A stretch of DNA of 32,716 bases, from assembly GCA_003577105.1 (NCBI GenBank), contig QEUQ01000027.1, positions 1 through 32,716 on the forward strand. Reading direction: 5' to 3'. The stretch is from Acidobacteriota bacterium (GTDB taxonomy: Bacteria > Actinomycetota > Acidimicrobiia > ATN3). The notes beneath the pieces are model-generated. The model was not told the origin of the DNA. It made no database searches and saw only the letters and a list, made by a program, of their open reading frames with translations. Each line of letters opens with the position of its first letter. Positions within the stretch are counted from its first letter, which is position 1. A program made the position numbers and the translations under genes. Shown piece after piece: positions 15,788-23,972 of the stretch.

Positions 15788-16558
15788 ATGCCTGAAGTTG
15801 AGACTCGTCCAGACGGACGCGTACTTGTGATCACGATCAATCGCCCTGAGGCGCGCAACGCTGTCAGCCCGGAAGTCGCTCAGGGCCTCGAGGGGGCGGT
15901 GAACGAGCTCGAGTCAAGTGACGATCTGTGGGTGGGGATTCTCACAAGCTCCGATGAGCGCGCTTTCTCGGCCGGTGCCGATCTCAAGGTTGTCTCGCAG
16001 GGGCGCTTCCAGGACATGTTTACCGCCGATGGTGGCTTCGCCGGCATCGTCAAGCGGGAGCGCTCAAAGCCGCTGATAGCCGCAGTAAACGGCGACGCGC
16101 TTGCGGGAGGATTTGAGATCGCCCTCTCTTGCGATCTCATTGTTGCTGCTGAGCACGCTCGATTCGGTCTTCCCGAGGTACGCAGAAGCCTGGTAGCTGC
16201 CGCTGGCGGCCTCTTCCGCTTGCCAGCCCGGGTGCCAGAAAACGTCGCAATGGAGATGATCCTCACCGGGCTTCCAATCTCCGCCAAGCGCGCCTATGAG
16301 CTTGGGCTTGTCAATCGCGTAGTACCCACCGAGAACGTGATGGATGCCGCTTTTGAGCTTGCCGGAGCGATCGCTGAGGCAGCCCCGCTTGCAGTCAGGG
16401 AATCCCGTCAGGTGGTGATCGACTCGCTCCGTCACATGGAAGAGGCGGGTTGGGATCACTCGAGTCGTGCGATGGCGAGAGTCTCATCGTCGGAAGATTT
16501 CATGGAAGGCCCGCGAGCCTTCATCGAAAAGCGCCCTCCGGAGTGGAAGGCCCGCTGA
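15788..16558 (+). CDS. enoyl-CoA hydratase/isomerase (crotonase family)
   Basis: A 256-residue crotonase-fold enzyme. It shows ITINRPEARNAVS (16-27), the oxyanion-hole segment FSAGADLK (60-67) and the second one in GDALAGGFE (102-110). Glu110 and Glu130 (FGLPE) occupy the two positions of the catalytic glutamates of hydratases, so hydratase activity is plausible. The usual GxxPGxGG after FGLPE is here RRSLVAAAGG, a small departure. It starts at ATG 15788 after GGAGGA at 15779-15784. No other beta-oxidation gene lies nearby, so the substrate cannot be inferred. Confidence 0.9.
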   Translation: MPEVETRPDGRVLVITINRPEARNAVSPEVAQGLEGAVNELESSDDLWVGILTSSDERAFSAGADLKVVSQGRFQDMFTADGGFAGIVKRERSKPLIAAVNGDALAGGFEIALSCDLIVAAEHARFGLPEVRRSLVAAAGGLFRLPARVPENVAMEMILTGLPISAKRAYELGLVNRVVPTENVMDAAFELAGAIAEAAPLAVRESRQVVIDSLRHMEEAGWDHSSRAMARVSSSEDFMEGPRAFIEKRPPEWKAR

Positions 16559-16579
16559 GTACAGATCTGAAGTGTTTCG

Positions 16580-17512
16580 TTGATCAGGCGCGTTTTTTGG
16601 CAGGCAGTCTGGTTCTATCGGAGGAAGCTGCGAGGAGCACGTCGGATCAAAGGGCGTGTCCTAGATGTCGGCTCCGGAAATGCTCCATTCCCCAGAGCAG
16701 ACATTTTGGCGGAGAAGTTCCTAGTCGATGATTCGAACCGAATCGGCGGGCAGCCGATGCTGTTCGCCGGGCCAGTTGTTGCCTGCGATGCCGAAGCTCT
16801 TCCCTTTCGGAGTGGCTCATTTGACTTCGCCGTCTGCAGCCACCTGATTGAGCATGTTGATCACCCGGACCTGGTCCTCTCTGAGCTGAGCCGGGTCGCC
16901 AAAGCCGGATACATCGAGTGCCCAAACGAGGACTACGACAAGCTCGACACCCCTGGCTACCACCGCTGGTTCGCCTCACTCGAGGATGACACTCTTGTGC
17001 TAAGGCAGAAGTCAGAAGCGACCTTCGATGAGGGCGTGAAGGATCTTGTGCACAAGACTCTCTATGCAGATACCGGATTCTGGTCGGCGTTCTGGAGACA
17101 CCTTGATCGATTCTTCGTAATGCTCAGCTGGGAGGGGCAGATCAACTACCGCGTTGAGTACCTGGATCTTCCAGATGGAACTCCCGGCTCGGCGCAAAGA
17201 TCGTGCTTTGATGATTCCTCGTGGGTTGCCGAGCATGGCTTCGCAGTACCGGAAGATTCCTTGGCAGGTGCAACTGTGCCAAAGAGGGGGAGTGCGTTGG
17301 CCGAGGCTTTCTGGAAGCTCTTGCGACGCCTGGCTCGTGGCACCTCGCCGGAGATCGACTGGCGGTCGGTTGTTGTATGCCCGGCTGATCATGGCGACCT
17401 TGACGAGGCCGACGCGGAACTCACCTGCCAGACATGTGGCAAGACCTACGCGATCTGCGACGACGTGCCTGTGCTGATTAGCTTCCCCGCAACGAGCCCT
17501 GATTCCCAATAG
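16580..17512 (+). CDS. SAM-dependent methyltransferase with C-terminal Trm112-like ribbon
   Basis: A 310-residue protein. Residues about 25-120 are a class I methyltransferase of the Methyltransf_11 type, with GRVLDVGSGNAPF as the SAM loop, CDAEALPFRSGSFDFAVCSHLIEHV as motifs II-III, and an IECPN segment. The last 45 residues resemble a Trm112-like zinc ribbon: Cys267 in VVCPADHG, then Cys283 and Cys286 in LTCQTCGKTYAICDDVPVLI. The expected second Cys of the first knuckle (CPxC) is replaced by Asp followed by His. Related methyltransferases with such ribbons often sit in surface-polysaccharide loci. It starts at TTG 16580, with a weak ribosome site, 21 nt after the hydratase stop. Substrate unknown. 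Confidence 0.82.
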   Translation: MIRRVFWQAVWFYRRKLRGARRIKGRVLDVGSGNAPFPRADILAEKFLVDDSNRIGGQPMLFAGPVVACDAEALPFRSGSFDFAVCSHLIEHVDHPDLVLSELSRVAKAGYIECPNEDYDKLDTPGYHRWFASLEDDTLVLRQKSEATFDEGVKDLVHKTLYADTGFWSAFWRHLDRFFVMLSWEGQINYRVEYLDLPDGTPGSAQRSCFDDSSWVAEHGFAVPEDSLAGATVPKRGSALAEAFWKLLRRLARGTSPEIDWRSVVVCPADHGDLDEADAELTCQTCGKTYAICDDVPVLISFPATSPDSQ

Positions 17513-17523
17513 GATTCGGCATC

Positions 17524-18726
17524 ATGGCAGGCGGAAGTGGCACAGGCACCGATCACTCCTCGGCTCGCGCCGAAGAGGCGGGCGAGGATCCATCGGGAGA
17601 CGACTCGGCTGGCACCGAGAGGTTCCTGTCGGGGCGCCTCGAAGGTCAGAGCCGCCTCGAATACGCAGGCAGGCGCGCCTGGGCGCTGGTAGGAATTGGC
17701 ATAGTCGGATGGGCGTTGCTGCGAATCCTCTCAAAGCTGGGCGTCGTGCTGATTCCCGCCCTGATTACCGCGGTAATCGTGATTCTCTGCTCTCCGATTG
17801 TCAGGCGCCTTGCGGCTCGTGGGATTCCCCGATTGGCGGGCACCTTGATCTGCTATGCGATTCTCGGCGCTCTTCTCGCCGGCTTTATGGTGCTCGTGAT
17901 ACCGGCGATGGCCGGACAGATCCGTTTGCTCGCCGAAGAGGCCCCTGCCTATTTCGAGACCGGCCTCACAAATCTTGAAGGTCTACAGGATCGCCTCGAC
18001 GAGTCATCGCCCCACGCCGGTGACGCGCTCAGAGAGGCGCGTCAGTCAATCGAGGGACGGGTCGCGTCGATGTCGGGCACCGCAGTGGAGGCCGTCATCG
18101 GAACCGTACAGGCGACGATTGAGCTTCTAGCTGCGCTGCTGATAGCTGCAATTGTCTCATTCATGGTTCTGATCGACTCTCCCCGAATCACCTCAGCGAC
18201 TTCGGAGTGGATGGACAGGCCGCGAAACCGCCGCGTAGCAGGGGCGTTGCGGGCAATGCACAGGTCGGTGGTCTGGTATGTGAGAGGCCAGATCATCACG
18301 GGGATCGTCACGGGAATTCTTGTCACGTTTTCCCTTTGGGTATTAGATATTCCGTTTTATCTACCTCTGGGTGCTATTGCCGGTTTGTTACATTTCATTC
18401 CTGGGCTTGGTCCGCTGATTGCCGGAGTTCCGGCAGTGCTGATCGCATTGATTTCGGGAGGTATCGGCAAGGCGATCATCGTGACGATCGTTACGGTTGT
18501 GATCCTGCAGGCAGTTGCCTATTTGGTTGCCCCGCGCATCTTGGGAAAAGTTGTCGAGCTGAGTCCCATTACGGTGATCGTCGCGCTGGTAATCGGAGGC
18601 GCGCTCTTCGGCATAGCTGGGGTACTCCTAGCGGTGCCGGTGGTCGCGGCGCTTCGCGACGGCTTGAGGTGGGCGATGTATACCCCCGAAGAAGTTGAAG
18701 CAGCCTACGCCGAGGGGATTCCCTAA
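17524..18726 (+). CDS. AI-2E family permease
   Basis: A 400-residue integral membrane protein of the AI-2E transporter (PF01594, UPF0118) family. A Ser/Glu/Asp-rich cytosolic N-terminus (1-48) precedes paired helices, a soluble amphipathic stretch (about 135-195, EEAPAYFETGLTNLEG), then the conserved C-terminal half: LPLGAIAGLLHFIPGLGPLIAGVPAVLIAL, and APRILGKVVELSPITVIVALVIGGALFGIAGVLLAVP. Members range from autoinducer exporters to Na+/H+ antiporters, so the substrate cannot be stated. The start ATG is 11 nt after the methyltransferase stop, so the two are probably co-transcribed. Confidence 0.9.
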   Translation: MAGGSGTGTDHSSARAEEAGEDPSGDDSAGTERFLSGRLEGQSRLEYAGRRAWALVGIGIVGWALLRILSKLGVVLIPALITAVIVILCSPIVRRLAARGIPRLAGTLICYAILGALLAGFMVLVIPAMAGQIRLLAEEAPAYFETGLTNLEGLQDRLDESSPHAGDALREARQSIEGRVASMSGTAVEAVIGTVQATIELLAALLIAAIVSFMVLIDSPRITSATSEWMDRPRNRRVAGALRAMHRSVVWYVRGQIITGIVTGILVTFSLWVLDIPFYLPLGAIAGLLHFIPGLGPLIAGVPAVLIALISGGIGKAIIVTIVTVVILQAVAYLVAPRILGKVVELSPITVIVALVIGGALFGIAGVLLAVPVVAALRDGLRWAMYTPEEVEAAYAEGIP

Positions 18727-18818
18727 TGAGCGAGAAGCGAAGATCCCGAGGGTTGCCTGGCCAAGGAGCTGTGAGTAAGCCAGTAGCCGTCGATCCTCGT
18801 TATGCGGGCGTTTCTTGA
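18726..18818 (+). CDS. possible 30-residue ORF coupled to the permease
   Basis: An ATG overlaps the permease stop by one base (TAATG), giving 30 codons, MSEKRRSRGLPGQGAVSKPV and on to a TGA. It overlaps the end of the convergent SBBP gene by 19 nt. The start overlap is the only positive sign; composition is neutral and no family is recognised. It may be the remnant of a longer gene lost when the SBBP gene came to lie next to it. Confidence 0.2.
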   Translation: MSEKRRSRGLPGQGAVSKPVAVDPRYAGVS

Positions 18819-21800
18819 TTGATTCCCGATGAGGGAGCGGGTAGTTCTGCCGCCCCGCCGAACCCGGTCGAATCCATGTACCACCTGGTCTGGCCCGCAG
18901 GCGGTATGAATCTAAGGCGATAGGTCCATCCTGAAGCAGATGTTGAAGGGACCTTCACCGAGTAGAGGCCAGATCCGTCGGACAAGGCATTTGATGGGGT
19001 AGTGCATCCGCAACTGGTGTACGCGGACACGAGCACTCCACCTAGAGGTAACCCTGATTGAGTCGCCGTGCCGGTGATGATCGCGGCCTCCCGCAACGAG
19101 AAGTTGGCAGCGCCTGGCGCAGTCGTCGGAGTTGCGTCCGAGTACCCCCACGCGCTGTCGTGCCAGCGGTTTTCATTCGACGATGCCGCATTTGCCAGGA
19201 GTTTGTATGCAACCCCGCCTTCGAGATTGAGGCTGTAGCGACCAGCGCCACCCCCGCCCGACTTTGACCAGCCGACGAATGCTCCGTCTGACGAGCGATA
19301 TGCATAGACGACAGCGCCGTCTATGTCAGCTGCCGTCGTCGCATCCTTCACATAGCCTGATATGCCCGCTGACGCTGGCAGCGTCATGTCGTTGCCAGAT
19401 GAGGGGGCGGAAACGCAGTCAGCAGTACTCCAGTTCGGCTTCAGGTTGTACCAACGGCTCTGATAGCCAGAGCGGGCATTGAGCAGGATCTTGTACCCAG
19501 TGCCGGGGCACGATGCCGGAGGGAGCGCCATTGACCAGCTGCCGCTCCAGTTGCAGCATTGATAGTCGATGAGTGCCCCAGTCGACTTGTCAAAGGCGCT
19601 GACCGACGCTAGCGATCCGGGAACGGTCGAACCTTTCACAGCCACAAGATGCGGCACCTTGGTGATGAACCCATCGGTACTGCCTCCTGGTTCGGGCTGG
19701 AACGGGTTCTTCGTCGGGAAGGATGCGCCAGAGGAAGTCTCGCCGACAACGTAGGCGGCACTTCCCGAATCCAAGGCGACTTCTTGGCCGCGATCGGAAG
19801 AGGTGCCACCGTGATAGGTGGAGTAGGTCGAGGAGGTGCCCGATACATCGAGCTTCACAATTGTTGCGTCGGATCCACCGGCATTTGATTTCTGGATTGC
19901 GTTCGAGACGGGGAAGTTCGTTGACGTTGTCCACCCGGTGATTACCGCGGATCCAGACGAGTCCACAGCAATTCCGTGGAACTCATCGTCTGCGCTTCCG
20001 CCGAAATATGTGGAGTAGTCGAGGGAGGTTCCGCTTGAGTTGATCTTGAAGGCCACGCCGTCGCTCACTCCTCCAGCGTTTGACGCCTGAATTGGGGAGG
20101 CTGTCGGGAAATCGGGCGACTGAGCCATGCCGGCGACATACGCGTTTCCCGAATCATCGACATCAATTGCATAACCGTTGTCGTGGCCGGTGCCTCCAAG
20201 GTATGTGGAATAGACGAGCGCGCTCCCAGCCGAGTTCAGCTTGGACACAAAGAAGTCGTTACCCGCCGGTGACCTGGTTGGTTGAATTGCGCTGACGGTC
20301 GGGAAGTCGGTCGAAAACGTGTACCCGGTCATGTAAGCGTTTCCAGAAGAGTCCACGTCAATGCCAATGCCGTTGTCGTCGCTAGCGCCTCCAAGATAGG
20401 TGGAATAGACCAGCGAAGCGCCCGACGCAGCGACCTTTGTTGCGAAAGCGTCGTAAACGCCTCCAAAGGTCGAGTCCATCGGTGAAGACATAGGGAAGTC
20501 GGTCGAGTATGAGAATCCGGTGAGGTAGGCGCTTCCCGAGGAATCAACAGCAAGGGCAATTGCTATGTCTTCGGAGCTGCCACCGTGATAGCTCGAGTAG
20601 GACAGCGTTGATCCCGACGGGTCGAGCTTCGCTACGAATCCATCAGCGACTCCTGCCGCACCGGCCTTGGATGTCTGAAATGCACCGACCGTCGGGAAGT
20701 CAGAAGATCTGGTGAACCCCGCAATATAGGGGGCTCCTGAGGAATCCAATCGGAGGGCGTAAGCGGCATCATCTGACGTCCCACCGATGTAGGTTGAGAA
20801 ATCAACGCCGGTACCACCGGGATTAACCTTTGTGACGAAGATGTCAGTATCTCCGGCATTGCTTCCTTGTATCGGGGTGACTACGGGAAAGTCAGCGGAA
20901 GTTGTGTGTCCGGCGACATAGGCGCTACCCGTTATGTCAACGGCAACGCTCTGCGCTCGATCCACACCGCTACCGCCAACGAGACTTGAGTATGTAAGAA
21001 CGGGATCTATCACTAGTTCACGGCTCAAGTCATAGGGCCCGATCGCATAGCTGACGGTGGAGGCCGCTATCTCGAACCTGCTTGGCACGGGAGTGTCCAT
21101 TCCGGCGTCGCGTTGATACGCAATCGGTGCCGAGTGGCGAATCTCGCCTGAGCCCGCTGCAATTACCAGTTCCCCGTTTGAGTCGAGTTGGAGTTTGTGA
21201 TCGCTCGAGAACTGGATCTTGATATTCGACGGATCTGCGCCCGGCGAGAGTACGAAATCGTATTCCAGCGCGCCGTCTGGCGTTGCATAGAAGAGAGCAT
21301 CGATCCCCGGATAGATCTGGCCATAGCGAATTCGGGCGAAATTCGGCACTCCTCGCCGCCAAGCGGTCGGATCATTTCCCAGCAGGTAGTTTGTGACCGA
21401 AGAAAGGATCTCTTCACCCGAAACGGTTGGTTCGGAGCGTACCCCGGCAAACGTCATTTCGATAACGCCGTCGCCAGGGCCGGAACCGCTCATCCGAACG
21501 CCCGAAGCCGAGAAGGATGCCGAGAAGGATGAAGCACGGGCAACAAATGCGACGTCGGAAGCAAATTGCCCGACGTTGGACTCGAAGACAACCGGCGCCC
21601 GCCGGACTGAAGCCGGTTCTGAAACCTTCGCGGAATCTAGGCCCGGCTGCCAGTTCGTTGACACGGGTGGCTCGGGAATCACGGTATGTGCACCTGTTTC
21701 AAGCAGGAGCGCTGATGCAACTAGGGCAAGCAAGCTAGTTCGGAGAAGGCTGCGGTGCCCAGACTCGCGTCTTGGTGAACTACGTCGAGACGAGGAGCAG

Positions 21801-21940
21801 TCGGAGATGAACGGACGACCGTGAGGTTGCGTGCAATTGCGGCGAGGGCGTCTCGATTCGCCTCTTGCGGCGGAATCGGAGGTTCCGGCGATAGCCGACC
21901 CAGTTGACCCAGCGCTTGATTTGTGACCGATCGAAGTCAT
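18800..21940 (-). CDS. secreted SBBP-propeller surface protein
   Basis: A 1046-residue exported protein. An Arg/Ser-rich N-terminus (1-63) precedes one hydrophobic segment (about 64-84), which serves as a signal peptide or anchor. A domain at about 115-305 (VVFESNVGQFASDVAFVAR, later IYPGIDALFY and LEYDFVLSPGADP) is the kind usually found before SBBP repeats. Seven SBBP repeats of about 62 residues follow (about 314-767), each with YSTYxGGxxxD, AxDSSGxAYVxG and DFPT, enough for one seven-bladed propeller. Residues 768-1046 are three carboxypeptidase-regulatory-like domains, each with an RW(Y/H) motif. I start at ATG 21940 because GGAGGG lies 7 nt upstream; the open frame beyond it is Arg-rich non-coding sequence. 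Adhesion is a guess. Confidence 0.85.
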   Translation of the reverse strand: MTSIGHKSSAGSTGSAIAGTSDSAARGESRRPRRNCTQPHGRPFISDCSSSRRSSPRRESGHRSLLRTSLLALVASALLLETGAHTVIPEPPVSTNWQPGLDSAKVSEPASVRRAPVVFESNVGQFASDVAFVARASSFSASFSASGVRMSGSGPGDGVIEMTFAGVRSEPTVSGEEILSSVTNYLLGNDPTAWRRGVPNFARIRYGQIYPGIDALFYATPDGALEYDFVLSPGADPSNIKIQFSSDHKLQLDSNGELVIAAGSGEIRHSAPIAYQRDAGMDTPVPSRFEIAASTVSYAIGPYDLSRELVIDPVLTYSSLVGGSGVDRAQSVAVDITGSAYVAGHTTSADFPVVTPIQGSNAGDTDIFVTKVNPGGTGVDFSTYIGGTSDDAAYALRLDSSGAPYIAGFTRSSDFPTVGAFQTSKAGAAGVADGFVAKLDPSGSTLSYSSYHGGSSEDIAIALAVDSSGSAYLTGFSYSTDFPMSSPMDSTFGGVYDAFATKVAASGASLVYSTYLGGASDDNGIGIDVDSSGNAYMTGYTFSTDFPTVSAIQPTRSPAGNDFFVSKLNSAGSALVYSTYLGGTGHDNGYAIDVDDSGNAYVAGMAQSPDFPTASPIQASNAGGVSDGVAFKINSSGTSLDYSTYFGGSADDEFHGIAVDSSGSAVITGWTTSTNFPVSNAIQKSNAGGSDATIVKLDVSGTSSTYSTYHGGTSSDRGQEVALDSGSAAYVVGETSSGASFPTKNPFQPEPGGSTDGFITKVPHLVAVKGSTVPGSLASVSAFDKSTGALIDYQCCNWSGSWSMALPPASCPGTGYKILLNARSGYQSRWYNLKPNWSTADCVSAPSSGNDMTLPASAGISGYVKDATTAADIDGAVVYAYRSSDGAFVGWSKSGGGGAGRYSLNLEGGVAYKLLANAASSNENRWHDSAWGYSDATPTTAPGAANFSLREAAIITGTATQSGLPLGGVLVSAYTSCGCTTPSNALSDGSGLYSVKVPSTSASGWTYRLRFIPPAGQTRWYMDSTGFGGAAELPAPSSGINQETPA

Positions 21941-21947
21941 ATTCCGG

Positions 21948-21953
21948 CCCTCC
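21948..21953 (-). promoter_or_regulatory. ribosome binding site deciding the SBBP protein start
   Basis: GGAGGG on the minus strand, 7 nt before the ATG at 21940. It rules out the much longer open frame reaching into the epimerase gene. Confidence 0.75.
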
Positions 21954-22012
21954 GTCGCTCTACGCTCGCACAATCCGGAAGGAGGCCAAGCGCGCCGAAG
22001 CTCAACGGTCCA

Positions 22013-22025
22013 ATTTGTCGCAAAT
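22013..22025. promoter_or_regulatory. inverted repeat upstream of the SBBP gene
   Basis: ATTTG-TCG-CAAAT is a 5-bp inverted repeat with a 3-nt centre, about 73 nt before the SBBP start, in the likely promoter zone. Its core loosely resembles the palindrome at 5417-5430. It could be an operator. Confidence 0.25.
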
Positions 22026-22116
22026 CGTAGCATCCTTACGGATATTGCACACTTGGCGTGCTGCGATCTGCGGGTCAAGCGGGGCGCGTGAGCTAGTGGA
22101 GGCAGGTCCGCGGCGT

Positions 22117-22142
22117 CGCGGCCGCGCGAATTGCGGGCCGCG
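22117..22142 (-). terminator. strong GC hairpin after the glycan operon
   Basis: CGCGGCC (22117-22123) pairs with GGCCGCG (22136-22142), and the inner CGC and GCG extend the stem to 10 bp with one bulged G and a 5-nt loop. It begins 22 nt past the epimerase stop on the minus strand. No T-run follows, as often in high-GC actinobacteria. It probably ends the operon that starts beyond the right edge. Confidence 0.5.
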
Positions 22143-22163
22143 CGTTGGGCAACAAGAAAATCG

Positions 22164-23156
22164 CTACGGAATGAACACCGAGATCGGGTCGGTCGCCTGA
22201 GCCCGGTACCAGTCAATCGTTGTCTCGAGAGCTTCCTCGAAATCGACTTCGGGCCGCCACCCCAGCAGTTCGGCAGCCTTGCGGTTGTCGGCGTACATAT
22301 GCCAGATCTCGGTGGGCCTGTAGGGCATTGCACCGAGAAGAGCCTTGACGGGGTCGCCCATGAGCCTGAGCACCGTGGTCGCTACCTCAGCCATTGAGCG
22401 CTCGGTGCCACATCCAATATTGATGATCTCGCCGTGTGCCTCCTCACCGGCTTCGGCGGCGCGAATGAAGCCTCTCGCAATGTCGGAGACGAAGTTGAAC
22501 TCTCTTGTCTGAACGCCTTCGGTCATTGCGACATCGTTGCCGCGAATTGCGGATGTGATGATCTCGGGAATGACCCGGTCGGGGCTTTGCCAAGGCCCGA
22601 ATGCATTGAACGGCCTGAGGCAGACAATCGGCCATCCGTATGCCTGGTTGTACATCAGGCAGAACCTCTCACCTGCGTACTTGGTCATCGAGTACGGGGA
22701 GATCGGGTTGACAGCCTTGGTCTCCTCAAACGGCACCTCGATGTCGCCGTAGATCTCGCTAGTCCCCGCGTAGACGAAGGTTTCGTAGCTTCCTGGCTTA
22801 AGCGATGTGAGGACGTTGACTGTGCCGTGGACATTTGTATCGATGCACTCGTCGACCCGGCCGAAGGACTTCCCGACATGGGTGAATGCGGCAAGATGAA
22901 ACACAATCTCGGGTTTGACGGACTGCGCAACGCGTCGCATGGCGCTCGAGTCCGAGACATTTCCGGCGACGATTGTCACGTCGTGCTTCAGGTCCGCAAG
23001 GCGAATTGGCACCACCGAGGAAACCTCACTGACAAGTGCAAAGGTCTCTGCACCGGCCTCGACCAGTTGCCTGGTGAGATGTGATCCGATGAAGCCTCCC
23101 GCCCCAGTTACGAGGCACTTCTTGCCTCTCACGGGATTGCGTGCATCGCCTGCCAT
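22164..23156 (-). CDS. NAD-dependent nucleotide-sugar epimerase/dehydratase
   Basis: A 330-residue extended SDR enzyme. It shows the NAD loop TGAGGFIG (17-24), FHLAAFTHVG (86-95), the Ser/Thr of AGTSEIYG (130-137) and the catalytic pair Tyr155 and Lys159 (SPYSMTKYAGE). The C-terminus has RPTEIWHMYADNRKA and LGWRPEVDFEE, as in sugar-nucleotide 4,6-dehydratases and 4-epimerases. The pattern is nearest to the GDP-mannose or dTDP-glucose 4,6-dehydratase and UDP-sugar epimerase group; the exact reaction cannot be read. It starts at ATG 23156, 6 nt after the stop of the GT2 gene, and is the last gene of the glycan operon. Confidence 0.9.
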   Translation of the reverse strand: MAGDARNPVRGKKCLVTGAGGFIGSHLTRQLVEAGAETFALVSEVSSVVPIRLADLKHDVTIVAGNVSDSSAMRRVAQSVKPEIVFHLAAFTHVGKSFGRVDECIDTNVHGTVNVLTSLKPGSYETFVYAGTSEIYGDIEVPFEETKAVNPISPYSMTKYAGERFCLMYNQAYGWPIVCLRPFNAFGPWQSPDRVIPEIITSAIRGNDVAMTEGVQTREFNFVSDIARGFIRAAEAGEEAHGEIINIGCGTERSMAEVATTVLRLMGDPVKALLGAMPYRPTEIWHMYADNRKAAELLGWRPEVDFEEALETTIDWYRAQATDPISVFIP

Positions 23157-23162
23157 CTCAGG

Positions 23163-23951
23163 CTACCCCGTGCTCGTCGGACTAACCGGGGGCCGGTCCG
23201 TCAGCGGCGGAGCCAACACCACGCGTGCTGCGCTGCGCCGTAGGTTCCATTTGATTTTCAGCATTTCGAGCCCGATCGCTATCCAGTCTCGGGACATGTT
23301 GAGCCTGGTGTCTTCGTGATTCTCCCATTCAATTGGCACCTCAAGCACGTGATAGCCGTCAGCCGCCGCCAATGCGAGCACTTCGAGATCAAAGACCCAA
23401 CCGGTTGCTTTGGTGTCAGCAAAGACTTGGTCGGCGGCGTCACCGCGAAACCACTTGTATCCGCAGAAGATGTCATCTGTTAGCCGGCCGAATAGCGAAT
23501 GAGACACAGTGAGCATTAGTCGCCCTGCAAGCCGTCTTCCCAGCGGCTGCATCCGCGCGACGTTGGCGCCATGTGCCAGGCGCGACCCGACCAGCACGTC
23601 GTGTGGGCCGGAGTTGGCTATCTCCCAAAATCGGGCAATTTCAGAGGGATGTGTGGAGAGGTCGGCATCGTAGAAGAAGCGCCATGTACCCCGAGAGGCG
23701 AGGATTCCCCGTCTTACGGAGAACCCTTTGCCGCGGTTGCGGTCATTCTCAAGAACGCGGACCGGCAGAGACTCCCTGGCTGCCCGGGCTATCTCGGCCG
23801 TGCTGTCTGGACTTGCGTTATCCACGACAAGGATTTCATATGGTTCCCCGATCTCGTCGAGCGCTTTCGCGACTGTCGTAATGGCGCGTTCAATGGTCGA
23901 TTCCTCGCGATATGCAGGGATCACCGCGCTAATCGCGGTCGAGCTGTTCAG
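23163..23951 (-). CDS. GT2 polyprenyl-phosphate glycosyltransferase, probable CTG start
   Basis: A family 2 glycosyltransferase resembling dolichyl-phosphate beta-glucosyltransferase. It shows VIPAYREESTIERAI, ILVVDNASPDST, NRGKGFSVRRG, the metal-binding FFYDADLSTHP, GSRL, and FCGYKWFRGDAAD. From the first conventional codon (GTG at 23924) the protein would be 254 residues and lack most of the first beta strand. The frame is open to the TAG at 23973-23975, and a CTG at 23951 follows GGAG (23959-23962) with a 7-nt spacer. That start gives 262 residues and restores the strand TAISAVIPAY. I therefore place the start at the CTG. It probably loads a sugar onto polyprenyl phosphate for the AftD-like enzyme in the same operon. 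Confidence 0.85.
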   Translation of the reverse strand: MNSSTAISAVIPAYREESTIERAITTVAKALDEIGEPYEILVVDNASPDSTAEIARAARESLPVRVLENDRNRGKGFSVRRGILASRGTWRFFYDADLSTHPSEIARFWEIANSGPHDVLVGSRLAHGANVARMQPLGRRLAGRLMLTVSHSLFGRLTDDIFCGYKWFRGDAADQVFADTKATGWVFDLEVLALAAADGYHVLEVPIEWENHEDTRLNMSRDWIAIGLEMLKIKWNLRRSAARVVLAPPLTDRPPVSPTSTG

Positions 23952-23972
23952 GTTGGCACTCCAGTGCAGGTA

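Noticed and set aside
21941-22333. N-terminal extension of the SBBP protein by 131 residues
   Set aside because: The extension overlaps the epimerase gene and the terminator hairpin, is Arg/Cys-rich, and a strong RBS marks the ATG at 21940.
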